Shown in pieces: positions 1-8,404 of a stretch of DNA of 64,000 bases; within the stretch, counting starts at the first letter, position 1, and every line of letters begins with the position of its first letter. The stretch comes from Deferribacteres bacterium. Lineage in GTDB: Bacteria > Zhuqueibacterota > Zhuqueibacteria > Zhuqueibacterales > Geothermadaptataceae. The stretch is from assembly GCA_020633655.1 (NCBI GenBank), contig JACKDF010000006.1, forward strand, positions 62,001 to 126,000, read 5' to 3'. Under the pieces are notes generated by a model, which saw only the letters and a program-made list of their open reading frames with translations, did no database searches and was not told where the DNA came from. The translations under genes and the position numbers were made by a program.

Positions 1-911
1 GGTAAAATGTTTCGTGCCGATAGGCCATGTGGACGCTCCGTCGCTATAATAATTTCAGAGCCAGGAATGTCGAGAAAAAATTCATCACCGTAATTTGCGT
101 TTATGCGTGGCAGTGTAAATTCCACGTTTCCTTTCGCAACGGTACAGGTACCTGCCTTCTCGTCCGTGCGCGTCAGTTTTACCTTGAAAATGTTTTGCAA
201 TGTATTTTGCGAATAGAAATCCGATGAAACATAATCTTTCAACACCACAAATGGATCACCACTGGCTTCGACTTTTCCCGAGCGCATCAACAGCACGCTG
301 TCGGCAATATTTAGCACCGTGGACAAGTCATGAGAGACGTAAACTATTGGCAGTGTAAATTCCTGGTGGATTTGTTTTAGTGAAGTGAGCAGGTTTATCC
401 TGTTTGGTTGATCGATCGCCGCCAGAGGCTCATCGAGCAAAAGTAATTGGGGCGAGGCAAGCAATGCTCGGCCGATTGCTACACGTTGGGCTTCCCCTCC
501 GGATAACGAATGAGGACTGCGGTCCAATAGCGGGGACAGTTTGAGCAAAGCAATAACGTCATCGAAAAAGAAGTGTCGCTCGTGGGGTTGGGTTAGTCCA
601 TAACCAAAAAGCAGATTTTGCTTAACAGACATGTGCGGGAAAAGACGGCTGTCCTGAAATACATGGCCAATGCCACGTTTCTCTGGCTGGACAAATATCT
701 TGTTTTCGTGGGAAAAAAAGGGAGTAGAGTTGAATTGAATAAAACCGCTGTCAGGTTGCAATAATCCGGACAGGCATTTCAAAGTCGTGGTCTTGCCGCA
801 TCCCGAGGGACCAAAAAGCGCCGTGAATCCGTGGTTGATCACGGCCTCAAATTGTAAGTGGAATGATTTGAGCCTGATGTCAAATTGTGCCTGTAGAAAA
901 GAATTATCCAT
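1..911 (-). CDS. modC: Molybdate ABC transporter ATP-binding protein ModC (partial, C-terminus cut by window edge)
   Basis: ATPase that powers molybdate uptake through the ModB channel at the inner membrane. About 303 codons are visible. The reading frame shows Walker A GPSGCGKTT near residue 35, the ABC signature LSGGEAQR, and Walker B LLLLDEPLAAID. A C-terminal TOBE/Mop-type oxyanion-binding region follows, with RPHGLSARNILP at the very edge; this separates ModC from generic ABC ATPases. The start ATG at 909-911 overlaps the modB stop by 8 bases, so translation is probably coupled. The family is usually about 350 residues, so only the end of the TOBE region is missing. No modA is visible on the modB side, which is unusual for modABC. 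Confidence 0.93.
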   Translation of the reverse strand, partial: MDNSFLQAQFDIRLKSFHLQFEAVINHGFTALFGPSGCGKTTTLKCLSGLLQPDSGFIQFNSTPFFSHENKIFVQPEKRGIGHVFQDSRLFPHMSVKQNLLFGYGLTQPHERHFFFDDVIALLKLSPLLDRSPHSLSGGEAQRVAIGRALLASPQLLLLDEPLAAIDQPNRINLLTSLKQIHQEFTLPIVYVSHDLSTVLNIADSVLLMRSGKVEASGDPFVVLKDYVSSDFYSQNTLQNIFKVKLTRTDEKAGTCTVAKGNVEFTLPRINANYGDEFFLDIPGSEIIIATERPHGLSARNIL

Positions 912-1593
912 TGGCCTGACCGTCGGTTCTGCGCCAGCGTCGTAGCAAAATTTCGGAAATCGCAAGGCTGGCAAAGGAAAAGGCAAGAGCAATGGCGATG
1001 AGCAACAGAATTTTTGTGTCCTGGCCAGCCTGGTTTGCCAGGGAAAAAACGGCAAGGGGCATTGTTTGTGTCTCCCCGGGAATATTGCCGGCAAACATGA
1101 TTGTTGCCCCGAATTCACCAAGACAGCGGGCAAATGCCAGTAAAAGCCCCGCGATGATGCCGTTTGCGGATAAAGGAAGAGTAATACGACGGAAAATAAA
1201 CCAGCGGCCAGCCCGTAATGTCCGTGCAGCTTCTTCAATGCGCGGGTCGATGTTTTCAATGGCGACGCGAATGGCACGCACACAGAGGGGAAAAGCAACA
1301 ACAGCAGCAGCGATTGCAGCTGCCTGCCAGGTGAAGCTGATGGAAATACCAAAATAAGCATAGAAATACTTTCCTATGAAGCCATTTCGCCCAAATACCA
1401 TTAGCAAAAAATAACCTGTTACCACAGGCGGTAAGACAAGCGGTAAATTTACAAGTGTATCAAAGAGCATTTTTCCACGAAAATTTTTACGGGCCAGCAG
1501 CCAACCACAGGCGATCGCAAAGGGTAAATCGAGTAGCGTTGCAATGAGCGATATTTTTAACGACAGTTGGATGATTTCAGTGGTTGGGCTCAT
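904..1593 (-). CDS. modB: Molybdate ABC transporter permease ModB
   Basis: Inner-membrane channel subunit of the molybdate transporter, 229 residues, the normal length for ModB. It is strongly hydrophobic with about five to six membrane segments. It carries the permease cytoplasmic loop that contacts the ATPase, EEAARTLRAGRWFIFRRITLP at roughly residues 140-160, followed by GIIAGLLLAFARCLGEFGAT, typical of ModB/CysT. It is directly upstream of and overlapping modC. The gene expected before it, modA for the periplasmic binding protein, is missing; an esterase gene lies there instead. A decayed copy of this gene's first 89 codons lies at 2922-3189. Confidence 0.93.
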   Translation of the reverse strand: MSPTTEIIQLSLKISLIATLLDLPFAIACGWLLARKNFRGKMLFDTLVNLPLVLPPVVTGYFLLMVFGRNGFIGKYFYAYFGISISFTWQAAAIAAAVVAFPLCVRAIRVAIENIDPRIEEAARTLRAGRWFIFRRITLPLSANGIIAGLLLAFARCLGEFGATIMFAGNIPGETQTMPLAVFSLANQAGQDTKILLLIAIALAFSFASLAISEILLRRWRRTDGQANG

Positions 1594-1688
1594 GTCTCGT
1601 TGGGAGTTTAATTTTTGTGCGAAAAATTTTGATGTATTTTGTACTCGGAGGGTTCAGACGATTTCCTTTTCACGTACCAATTCAGCCT

Positions 1689-2699
1689 TCACAACACCTT
1701 GATGCTTTGCAGCCAATCCATGACGAGTTTCGGCCATTCAGTCGTGATGGGAGCAGATGTTACACGCATCCCGAAGGCGTGGCCTCCAGTGGCATAGAGG
1801 TGCATTTCGACGGGAACGCCGACGTCATTTAGTGCCAGACCATAGGCCATCGAATGTCGCACGTCGTCCACGGGATCATTCATGCTGTGGATCAGCAGGG
1901 TCCTTGGAGCATTTTTGCTGATTTCGACCCAGGAGGAAAGCATGAGGCTTGTTTTCGGACTGGTCTCATCCCACAGATGGCCCGGATAGAGCAGGATTGC
2001 AAAATCAGGGAGCGATGGCTGGCGATCGGCTGCATCCACCAGTTCATAGGTACGCTTTTCGGCATTGCTCACTGCAGCGGCAAGATGCCCGCCGGCAGAA
2101 AAACCGATAACGCCGATTTTGTGAGGATCGATATCGTAGTAAGAAGCCTGGTGTCGCAGCAATCCCATGGCGCGTTGGGCGTCCTGCAACGGCAGCTGAA
2201 CTTTCGGCGCTTGCTCGACGCCATCGTGACGCCAGGTCTGTGGCACCCTGTATTTCAGCAAGACGCAGGTTATGCCCTGCTTCGTGAGCAAGTCGCAGAC
2301 CTCCGTGCCTTCAAGATCCATGGCTACAGCCTGGTATCCGCCACCCGGCAACACCAAAATCGCAGCGCGGGTATTTCTCCCTTTGGGTCGGTAGATCGTC
2401 ATGGTCGGGCGCGAGACATAACTCGCCCAGTGCCAGGGGCGCCCAGCCACCAGCCTGGAACCATTACCGACCTCTTCTGGTTTATCGATTTCCGGTTTTT
2501 GAATGGCAAGGTTTGCAGGCCATAGCGGCAGTTGGATTCCGTCCGGTTCGGGTGCCCACACCGTCTGCCGTGACACTTTCTCGATTCTGTCTGAAGCCTC
2601 GGCGGCTTTGTTGGTCTGGCCGGCAGCAATACCAGACACGAATGCCAACAAGAGCGATGTGACCACTAATCGTATTATTTGCATTTTCAATTTCTTCAT
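1689..2699 (-). CDS. Secreted alpha/beta-hydrolase (BD-FAE / acetyl-esterase-like)
   Basis: Predicted exported serine esterase, probably acting on acylated or feruloylated carbohydrates; the substrate is inferred only from family resemblance. Seen: a signal peptide (KKLKMQ then a hydrophobic stretch ending near IAAGQ), the LPLWP element common in this family, oxyanion-hole region LPGGGYQ, nucleophile elbow GFSAGG, a late Asp (NDPVDD) and a His (GGHAFG), giving a complete Ser-Asp-His triad. In-frame ATGs also lie at 2732 and 2723. The start at 2699 is preferred because it gives a normal signal peptide, but no start has a clear ribosome site. It sits between modB and the modB relic. Confidence 0.82.
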   Translation of the reverse strand: MKKLKMQIIRLVVTSLLLAFVSGIAAGQTNKAAEASDRIEKVSRQTVWAPEPDGIQLPLWPANLAIQKPEIDKPEEVGNGSRLVAGRPWHWASYVSRPTMTIYRPKGRNTRAAILVLPGGGYQAVAMDLEGTEVCDLLTKQGITCVLLKYRVPQTWRHDGVEQAPKVQLPLQDAQRAMGLLRHQASYYDIDPHKIGVIGFSAGGHLAAAVSNAEKRTYELVDAADRQPSLPDFAILLYPGHLWDETSPKTSLMLSSWVEISKNAPRTLLIHSMNDPVDDVRHSMAYGLALNDVGVPVEMHLYATGGHAFGMRVTSAPITTEWPKLVMDWLQSIKVL

Positions 2700-2827
2700 G
2701 AATACGAATGTTCGAAGTTTCATACTTTTCATTTACTCATAACAGTCTCAGTTGAGGAGCAAACTGAAAGTGTGCCTGCTCGAACTGCATTGTACAGCGC
2801 CAGCACAACAAAGATATTATCATCCAA

Positions 2828-2911
2828 ATTTTACCGGTTTATCATACAATCACTACAGAATGAATCAGAATGGCAATTTCCATTGTAAATTTCAAGAAAT
2901 TCGCAATTAAA
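2828..2911. repeat. Diverged direct repeat, left copy
   Basis: About 84 bases that align, by eye at roughly three-quarters identity with two one-base gaps, to 5279-5361. Shared blocks include ATTTTACC(G/A)GTTT, AGAATG, and TTTCAAGAAATTC near the right end. The copy lies upstream of the esterase gene; the partner lies upstream of tcmP in the same orientation. Confidence 0.6.
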
Positions 2912-2921
2912 GCATCCGCTT

Positions 2922-3260
2922 GTCATGTAAAACTGATGGAAATGCCTATATAATTCTACAAATATCTGCCAATCAACCCATTCCGCCCCAAAATCATAAA
3001 CAAAAATTAACCTGTCACAACAGGCGGTAACACAAGCTGTAAATTCACCAAAGTATCAAACAGCATTTTCCTGCGAAAATTTTTGGGTGCCAATAAGCAA
3101 CCGCAAGCAATAGTAAACGGCAGATCGATAAGCGTTGCAATAAGCGAGATTTTTAAAGTCAGTTGGATGATTTCAGTGGTTGGGCTTGTGTTCTTATTTG
3201 GCGTTTAATCTTCGTGCAAGACACTTTGATGAATTTTGTATTCGGGATGATTTGGCTTGT
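2922..3260 (-). pseudogene. Decayed partial duplicate of modB (5' third plus leader)
   Basis: Read leftwards from 3189, the frame matches codons 1-89 of the intact modB at 904-1593 without a frameshift: SPTTEIIQLTLKISLIATL, then NFRRKMLFDTLVNL and LVLPPVVTG. The start codon ATG has become ACA. Three in-frame stops replace Tyr61, Tyr77 (or its neighbour) and Trp89 of the intact protein. Similarity continues about 65 bases upstream of the lost start (3190-3260), matching the modB leader at 1594-1660. The copy cannot be translated, so it is a relic of a segmental duplication or an old operon remnant. It begins about 10 bases from the left direct repeat. Confidence 0.88.
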
Positions 3261-3392
3261 CTGATGGTAAATTTTTTGATTTTAACGGCGGCGTCTGCGG
3301 TTCGGCAAGAATAGTATACACAGCATTTGAAAGCTAGACTTTCAATCTGTCTTACTCTTTGTTATAAGCTTGCCATTATTGAACGTACAATG

Positions 3393-4106
3393 TTATAATT
3401 CCAACTCCGGCATTCCATCATAGGTTCTTCCATTCAAAATTCTACCGTTTGCCTTTTTGTTTCTTCCACCCCATTGCTTGAAAAAAAAGGTTACTCCCGC
3501 TCTTTCACACTGTTTTTGAATATCGATTATCCAATCCGATTCTATAGGCCTCGGATTATGGCCACTTTCCCCGCCCACAATTACCCAATCAATTTTCTCT
3601 AGATTAATATTTCTTAATGGGCCGATTAGAGGTTCCAAAGACAAAAACTTTACTCTTGCATTCGTATTTCGCAATAAGTCAATTCGTCCTTTATATTCAT
3701 CATTTTCTACTGAAACTCCCATCCATATATTGTGTGTCCACTTAAATTCGCTGTGAGTATCAAGGAGCCTTTCTGCTCGCTTAGTTAGAATCTGGAAAAC
3801 GTGTTGAGGATTGTCATTCATCACTTGAAAAACCTGCTTTATAAATTCAAGTGGAATGTCTTTGTGAAATAGATCGCTCATCGAATTTACAAAAACAATC
3901 TTTGAGTTTTTCCACGTACCAGGAGTATTCAATGAGCCAGGATGAATTCTAACTTCGAAGTTGTCTCTATATTTTTCAACTCCCATTGCTTGCAAGCGCT
4001 TTGACATAATTTCTGCATAACAGAACTTGCAACCTGCTGAAATCTTGGTACATCCTGTTGTCGGATTCCAAGTCATTTCTGTCCATTCGATACTTGATTG
4101 TGCCAT
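3393..4106 (-). CDS. DUF5131 / phage Gp37-Gp68 family 'three-Cys-motif' protein
   Basis: A 237-residue member of the phage Gp37/Gp68 family (DUF5131). Seen: the N-terminal family hallmark WNPTTGCTKISAGCKFCYAE, in which Cys19, Cys26 and Cys29 form CX6CX2C. This resembles a radical-SAM-like iron-sulfur site, but the spacing is not the classical CX3CX2C. Later motifs are NSMSDLFH, QILTKRAERL, WMGVSVEN, FLSLEPL and the C-terminal VGGESGHNPRP and FFFKQWGG, all typical of the family. The biochemical role is not established to my knowledge. The ATG lies one base after the tcmP stop, so the two are co-translated. The region is AT-rich compared with its neighbours, consistent with transfer. No other phage genes are nearby. 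Confidence 0.88.
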   Translation of the reverse strand: MAQSSIEWTEMTWNPTTGCTKISAGCKFCYAEIMSKRLQAMGVEKYRDNFEVRIHPGSLNTPGTWKNSKIVFVNSMSDLFHKDIPLEFIKQVFQVMNDNPQHVFQILTKRAERLLDTHSEFKWTHNIWMGVSVENDEYKGRIDLLRNTNARVKFLSLEPLIGPLRNINLEKIDWVIVGGESGHNPRPIESDWIIDIQKQCERAGVTFFFKQWGGRNKKANGRILNGRTYDGMPELEL

Positions 4107-4107
4107 G

Positions 4108-5241
4108 TCATCTCAATTTGTAATAGACTTTTTCGGGGTCATCTCGAAAGTATTTGTAATCTATATAGTAAGCTCTTTTTCTTGCTTTTGTGCCGTCAGA
4201 TAGAAATACATCTAAAATCCCCATCATTTGCCAATTATAGAAGATCTCATTTGTATGTTTAGGTAAAAAAGATTGTCGCAATGTAAATTCATAAACATCA
4301 GCATTAAATCTCTTCTTTTCTTTTATAAACAATCTTAATTTTTCTTCCAAAGGATTTGTTTTTGTATCATGGAATAGACTCGGTTGGTTTCCCGTGTAAT
4401 TCCATCCTTTGCCTTGTTCTGTATCTATTTCCCACTTTGCTTCTAGCATTTTCTCAAATCCTTTAATGTGGGAGCTAAAAAAGAATAGACAAAAAACTGT
4501 ATTTGTGTCCTTTTGAATGGTAAAAGTGTCTACGAAATAGTTCATACCCATATAGTTTTGAAAACCAATTTTTAATTGGTCAATAAATTTCCAAATACTT
4601 TCAGCTTTGTTCCACTCCTTATATTGGGTAAGCTCTTCAATAAAATCTTTTAAAGCCTGTGGGATACCATTGAACGAAAAACGATACATAAATTGTGTCG
4701 GGAGCCATAACAGAACTTCTGTTATACCTGTATCCATCAATCTTTTTATCTGGCTTGCTTTTATATGTTTATATTCGTAAGGATCTATAAAGATAAAGGC
4801 TTTTTCATTTTGCAGTTTTGGCAATAACTCAAATAAACTGTTTATCTCAATTTGGTAGTCATTTGACGAAAATACAATCTCACCAAACTCTTTATAGTAA
4901 AGAGATTTTTCTTCTACAACTCTTTTTATTTTTTCAATTTTGGTCCCTTCGATGTCGTTGAAATGGCAATCGATTTGAGAAAAGGATTTCAGTTTTGCGA
5001 CATTCGCAAAGTGAATATCTTTCACTTCTCTCAAAATAACAAGTGGACTTCCCTCTCCGCCATTTTCATATAAACCTTCTCCACAAAATAGATCAAATAT
5101 TTTAATTTTTCGGGTATATTTGTCATTGCAAATTATGTTAAGGTATCGCTTTAAATACTCTCCTAAAAGCCGAACTTTTGCTTCAGAATGGTTTAATAGA
5201 TTTGTTTTTACGTCCTTTTGTGCCATCTTTCTTATCCCCAT
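4108..5241 (-). CDS. tcmP: Three-Cys-motif partner protein TcmP
   Basis: A 377-residue protein of the TcmP family, known mainly from its two-gene pairing with three-Cys-motif proteins; its function is uncharacterised as far as I know. Seen: KTNLLNHSEAKVRLLGEYL at the N-terminus, and a methyltransferase-like nucleotide-binding motif IFDLFCGEGLYENG at residues 48-61 followed by GSPL. A second motif FIFIDPYEYKH near residue 150 resembles a DPPY-like catalytic segment. The rest is helical and Lys/Phe/Tyr-rich with no membrane segment. A SAM-dependent activity is inferred, not shown. ATG at 5226 (Met6) is an alternative start. It is the first gene of the cassette, with a diverged repeat 40-120 bases upstream of it. 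Confidence 0.85.
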   Translation of the reverse strand: MGIRKMAQKDVKTNLLNHSEAKVRLLGEYLKRYLNIICNDKYTRKIKIFDLFCGEGLYENGGEGSPLVILREVKDIHFANVAKLKSFSQIDCHFNDIEGTKIEKIKRVVEEKSLYYKEFGEIVFSSNDYQIEINSLFELLPKLQNEKAFIFIDPYEYKHIKASQIKRLMDTGITEVLLWLPTQFMYRFSFNGIPQALKDFIEELTQYKEWNKAESIWKFIDQLKIGFQNYMGMNYFVDTFTIQKDTNTVFCLFFFSSHIKGFEKMLEAKWEIDTEQGKGWNYTGNQPSLFHDTKTNPLEEKLRLFIKEKKRFNADVYEFTLRQSFLPKHTNEIFYNWQMMGILDVFLSDGTKARKRAYYIDYKYFRDDPEKVYYKLR

Positions 5242-5278
5242 TTTCTAAAATTTTATAAGATCGAAATCATTTAGTAAT

Positions 5279-5361
5279 ATTTTACCAGTTTTCAACAACG
5301 AGTGCAGCATAACATAGAATGCTAATTTCTATTGTGACTTTCAAGAAATTCTTAATTACGG
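5279..5361. repeat. Diverged direct repeat, right copy
   Basis: Partner of 2828-2911 in the same orientation. Together they bracket the modB relic and the DUF5131/TcmP cassette. The remaining spacer 5242-5507 holds no gene that I can support. Confidence 0.6.
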
Positions 5362-5507
5362 AAAATATTTTTACGGCGTTAAATCTGCGTTACACTGGAT
5401 ATCGCTTCACCTGAAACATGTCAGATAAACCTGAATCCACGTTTCACTCATCGACTACAACAAAAACGCAGTTCTACTCCATCAAGCACAAATTGGTTTT
5501 AAATCGA

Positions 5508-6446
5508 TCACAACCACTTAATAACATTCTTCTTCTTGTTCGCTTTGATGTGGGGTGGCAGATTCTCCACAATGCTCTCTTTAAACGCCTGCACCAGGCT
5601 GCGACTCAAATTGGTATGATGCACGACCAGACTCACTTCACGCATGGGTTTGGGTTCCTGCAATTCTTTGATAAAACGTTTGTTTTCCTCACTTATCTGT
5701 AGCACCGCCAGTTGTGGTAAAAGTGTGTAGCCAAAATTCTTCTCAACGATTCGCTTTAATGTTTCAAGGCTGCCGCTTTCAAAATGCAGGTGCGTCCCGC
5801 TTTTAACATCTTTATTATCCGGGCAAATGTTCACGACCTGCTCGCGGAAACAATGGCCCTCACTGAGCAGCAGCATTTCCTCGATATTTAGGGTTGCCAA
5901 CTCGATGGTTTCATTATGAATAAGCGGATGATTTGTGGAAATATAGGCCAGAAAGGATTCATAAAAGAGCGGCGTCTCGGTTAACGCACTATCGTTCAAT
6001 GGTGTCACCAGCAAGCCGATATCCAGTTTGTTTTGCTTCAATCCACTCATGATTTGTTCAGACACCAACTCGACAATTGAAAGCGACACCTTCGGGTATT
6101 TTTGTAAAAAGATGGGCACGAACAAAGGCAGCAGATATGGCGCTAAAGTCGGAATAATTCCCACACGCAAATGCCCGGCAACTTCTTCTGTGTGTTCCTG
6201 GACAACCTCCTTAATACGGCGCAGTCCCTGCACGTTGTAACGCGCCTGCTCGATAACCTTTTCGCCGATAGGGGTTGCTTTTACCGGTTTTTTGCTGCGG
6301 TCAAATATGATAATCCCAAGTTCATCCTCCAGTTTTTGAATCTGCATGCTCAGTGTTGGTTGCGTAATAAAACACTGCTCAGCAGCTTTGGAGAAGCTCC
6401 CGGAATCGTAAACAGCAATAATATATTCCAGTTGTGTAAGCGTCAT
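5508..6446 (-). CDS. oxyR: Peroxide-sensing LysR-family regulator OxyR
   Basis: DNA-binding transcription factor that senses hydrogen peroxide by a disulfide switch. The 312-residue protein has a LysR helix-turn-helix at residues 5-60 (LEYIIAVYDSGSFSKAAE then TQPTLSMQIQKLE) and a substrate-binding-like domain. Both redox cysteines of OxyR are present, Cys199 and Cys208, in SEGHCFREQVVNIC; this matches E. coli OxyR in spacing and even in numbering. GYTLLPQLAV later in the domain is also typical. There is no catalase, ahpC or dps gene beside it here, so its targets lie elsewhere. The C-terminal tail is Lys/Asn-rich. Confidence 0.9.
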   Translation of the reverse strand: MTLTQLEYIIAVYDSGSFSKAAEQCFITQPTLSMQIQKLEDELGIIIFDRSKKPVKATPIGEKVIEQARYNVQGLRRIKEVVQEHTEEVAGHLRVGIIPTLAPYLLPLFVPIFLQKYPKVSLSIVELVSEQIMSGLKQNKLDIGLLVTPLNDSALTETPLFYESFLAYISTNHPLIHNETIELATLNIEEMLLLSEGHCFREQVVNICPDNKDVKSGTHLHFESGSLETLKRIVEKNFGYTLLPQLAVLQISEENKRFIKELQEPKPMREVSLVVHHTNLSRSLVQAFKESIVENLPPHIKANKKKNVIKWL

Positions 6447-6499
6447 TTTTGCTCGTCAATTTTAACTACTTTATTAATGCAACGTTCAATATGAATGAT

Positions 6500-6521
6500 G
6501 GGCAGGGGATACCCCCTGCCC
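6500..6521. terminator. GC-rich hairpin between the esterase and oxyR
   Basis: Perfect 9-bp stem GGGCAGGGG / CCCCTGCCC with a 4-base loop just after the end of the leftward esterase gene. No T-run follows on the minus strand, so it may be a pausing or RNA-stability structure rather than a classical intrinsic terminator. Confidence 0.4.
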
Positions 6522-6554
6522 AATCCTGGTGTTAATCAATAAAGCAGGTTGATA

Positions 6555-7721
6555 CTACAATTCAATTTTCAAATAGTTAACGATTGCCTCGATATCATGG
6601 AATTCATTTGCGGGCCTGGATTCTGCATTTGGAAAAACACACAAGTCGTCCTTTTGTAAAATCTTCACAAAGTCTTCCAGATATCGGTCACCATAGGGAA
6701 TATTTCTATCCCGCAAACGCAGATGGTGGGCAAAGAAATTATAGGCAGCCGTTCGTTTTGAATAGCCGTAATCGTGTTTTTCGGTCGGTAAATGCACGTT
6801 TTCTGCTTTGTGTTCCGCGTTGTAAAGGCCATATACTTTTTGAATATAGGGGAATTCCACGCGCGGTGTATTGCGTGTCCAGTCTACGCCATCGGAGATC
6901 AGCAGCACAGGTCGTGGCGCACAAAGGGCTGCAATTTCCACATTGTTGGTCTGGTGTGTTGTACTTTTGTGAATCGGCATGCCACTCTCGCAAACACAGC
7001 CACCGAAGAAATGGGCGGAAACCTGAACGACGGGGGCTGAGGCGGTGATTCGCTCATCAATCGCTGTGAGAAGAAAGGTTTGGGTGCCGCCGCCGGAGCC
7101 TCCGGTAATGCCGATTCGGCTCGAATCTACATCCGGGCGGGATATCAGATAATCGAGCACGCGCTGGCTGTTGTAGGTCTGCAACAGCATGGCGATGGGA
7201 TTTTTGTGCTCAATTTGTGTACTTTCCCCATAGCCTACCATATCGTAGGCGAAAACCACGGCACCCATTCTCGCCAGCACGGCGCTGCGCAATTGTACAT
7301 AATCGGTGAATCTTTTGTCTTTTAAATGGCCGTGCGGGCATAAAATCCCAGCGTGTTGCTTTTTGTCATCGACTGGCCGGTAAAGATTGCCTGTAACATA
7401 AAAACCGGGAAAGCTCTCGATGGCAATATTTTCAACGATGTAGCCATCCATCTTGCGTGTGCTGTGTATGATCGCATTATAATTACCCTCAATTTGCGGC
7501 ATTTTATCCAGTTGCATGCCTTTGATAATTCCTTGTCGAATGCTTGCCGCTCGCTTCTCCCAGGATTCGAGATCAGTCCATTGTTGCGCAAATTCTTTCA
7601 TTTTCAGGTTGGCTTCGTCTTCTGTCCAGTAATGACCAACGCACAACATATCTTTTTGTGCAAATACAGTGGTTATCGGGACAAACACTATGAGCAGGAA
7701 GATTCTTTTCATCGCAAACAT
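6555..7721 (-). CDS. Secreted alpha/beta-hydrolase, acetylxylan-esterase-like
   Basis: Predicted exported serine hydrolase of the acetylxylan esterase / dienelactone hydrolase-like group; the substrate cannot be fixed from sequence. The start at 7721 gives MFAMKRIFLLIVFVPITTVF, a signal peptide cleaved near FAQ, with AAAGGA six bases upstream of this ATG; a longer in-frame start at 7754 would bury the signal. Seen: oxyanion-side PHGHLKDKRF, nucleophile elbow GITGGSGGGTQT, acid region ISDGVDWTRN and catalytic His in EKHDYG. Length is about 388 residues, normal for the group. It lies upstream of oxyR on the same strand, with a hairpin between them. Confidence 0.8.
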   Translation of the reverse strand: MFAMKRIFLLIVFVPITTVFAQKDMLCVGHYWTEDEANLKMKEFAQQWTDLESWEKRAASIRQGIIKGMQLDKMPQIEGNYNAIIHSTRKMDGYIVENIAIESFPGFYVTGNLYRPVDDKKQHAGILCPHGHLKDKRFTDYVQLRSAVLARMGAVVFAYDMVGYGESTQIEHKNPIAMLLQTYNSQRVLDYLISRPDVDSSRIGITGGSGGGTQTFLLTAIDERITASAPVVQVSAHFFGGCVCESGMPIHKSTTHQTNNVEIAALCAPRPVLLISDGVDWTRNTPRVEFPYIQKVYGLYNAEHKAENVHLPTEKHDYGYSKRTAAYNFFAHHLRLRDRNIPYGDRYLEDFVKILQKDDLCVFPNAESRPANEFHDIEAIVNYLKIEL

Positions 7722-8404
7722 CAGCAATCCTTTGTGTTTTTTCTGCAAGATCAATCCATAGCTTAAACGATAAAATTTTTCGATGCGAGTAGCCTAAAAT
7801 CACAATTTTTAAAATGATATACAAGCTATAATTGGATGGGTTTTGGGATGAAATGATTGTTTTGGCAGGTGCAGATAAAAATCCGTATTACAAAAGTGCT
7901 CGTGTGATGATTTGAAAATTGCTCTACTAATTTTGTCGCTCAACAACAACCCTGATGAGACTGTTGAAAAACACGCAAATTCGGACCCTGAGCTTGTCGA
8001 AGGGCCCGAATTTGAGCATGGAACCGGGCGTTTCGACGCTTCGACTTTACTCGGTGCAGGCAGGCTCAACGTCCGGTTTATCCCTTTTTCGACAATCTCG
8101 GGGCTGAGTCAAAACATGTAATGCGACATTTATGTCGTAAGTTTAAGCTCAAAAATGAGCGACATAAATGTCGCGTTACGGCCATTAAATCATATTTTGA
8201 CTCAGCCACAGGGCTAATTTGCCTATTTTAAAATCTACAAACTAGAGCCTTTTTCATTTTGCATTTTTGTTCAAATTGAAAAGTCAGCGATATTGCAATA
8301 CGAATATTTTTGATTACCATACGCTTATCATCAGAAGAAAGAATCACCTCAATGGAGGTAGTTGGTTTGATGATAAACGCACAGTATTTTTTGCAACTAT
8401 TTCT
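7722..8404. other. Intergenic region with palindromic extragenic repeats
   Basis: No gene can be supported. From about 7980 to 8100 there is a GC-richer stretch with CTGAGCTTGTCGAAGG-type and CTTCGAC motifs, a common style of extragenic palindrome. It is followed by the 106-bp inverted-repeat element at 8102-8207. Similar CTTCGACAG-type motifs recur near 40,070. Confidence 0.5.
8102..8207. repeat. Inverted-repeat element 1 (MITE-like hairpin)
   Basis: Ends are GGCTGAGTCAAAACATG on the left and its near inverse complement ...TATTTTGACTCAGCC on the right. Inside lies a second inverted pair, TGCGACATTTATGTCG (from 8122) and CGACATAAATGTCGCG (from 8160); each arm is itself palindromic. GCTC/GAGC closes the tip. 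The end motif resembles those of elements 2 and 3 (GGGGCTGTGTYAAAAC). Confidence 0.65.

Noticed and set aside
1854..2525. Open frame of 223 codons on the plus strand opposite the esterase gene
   Set aside because: It is antisense to a gene with a complete catalytic triad and signal peptide, has no ribosome site and no recognisable motif.
3393..5241. Prophage remnant
   Set aside because: DUF5131 is a phage-type family, but no integrase, capsid, lysis or attachment-site genes surround it; the cassette occurs in chromosomes on its own.
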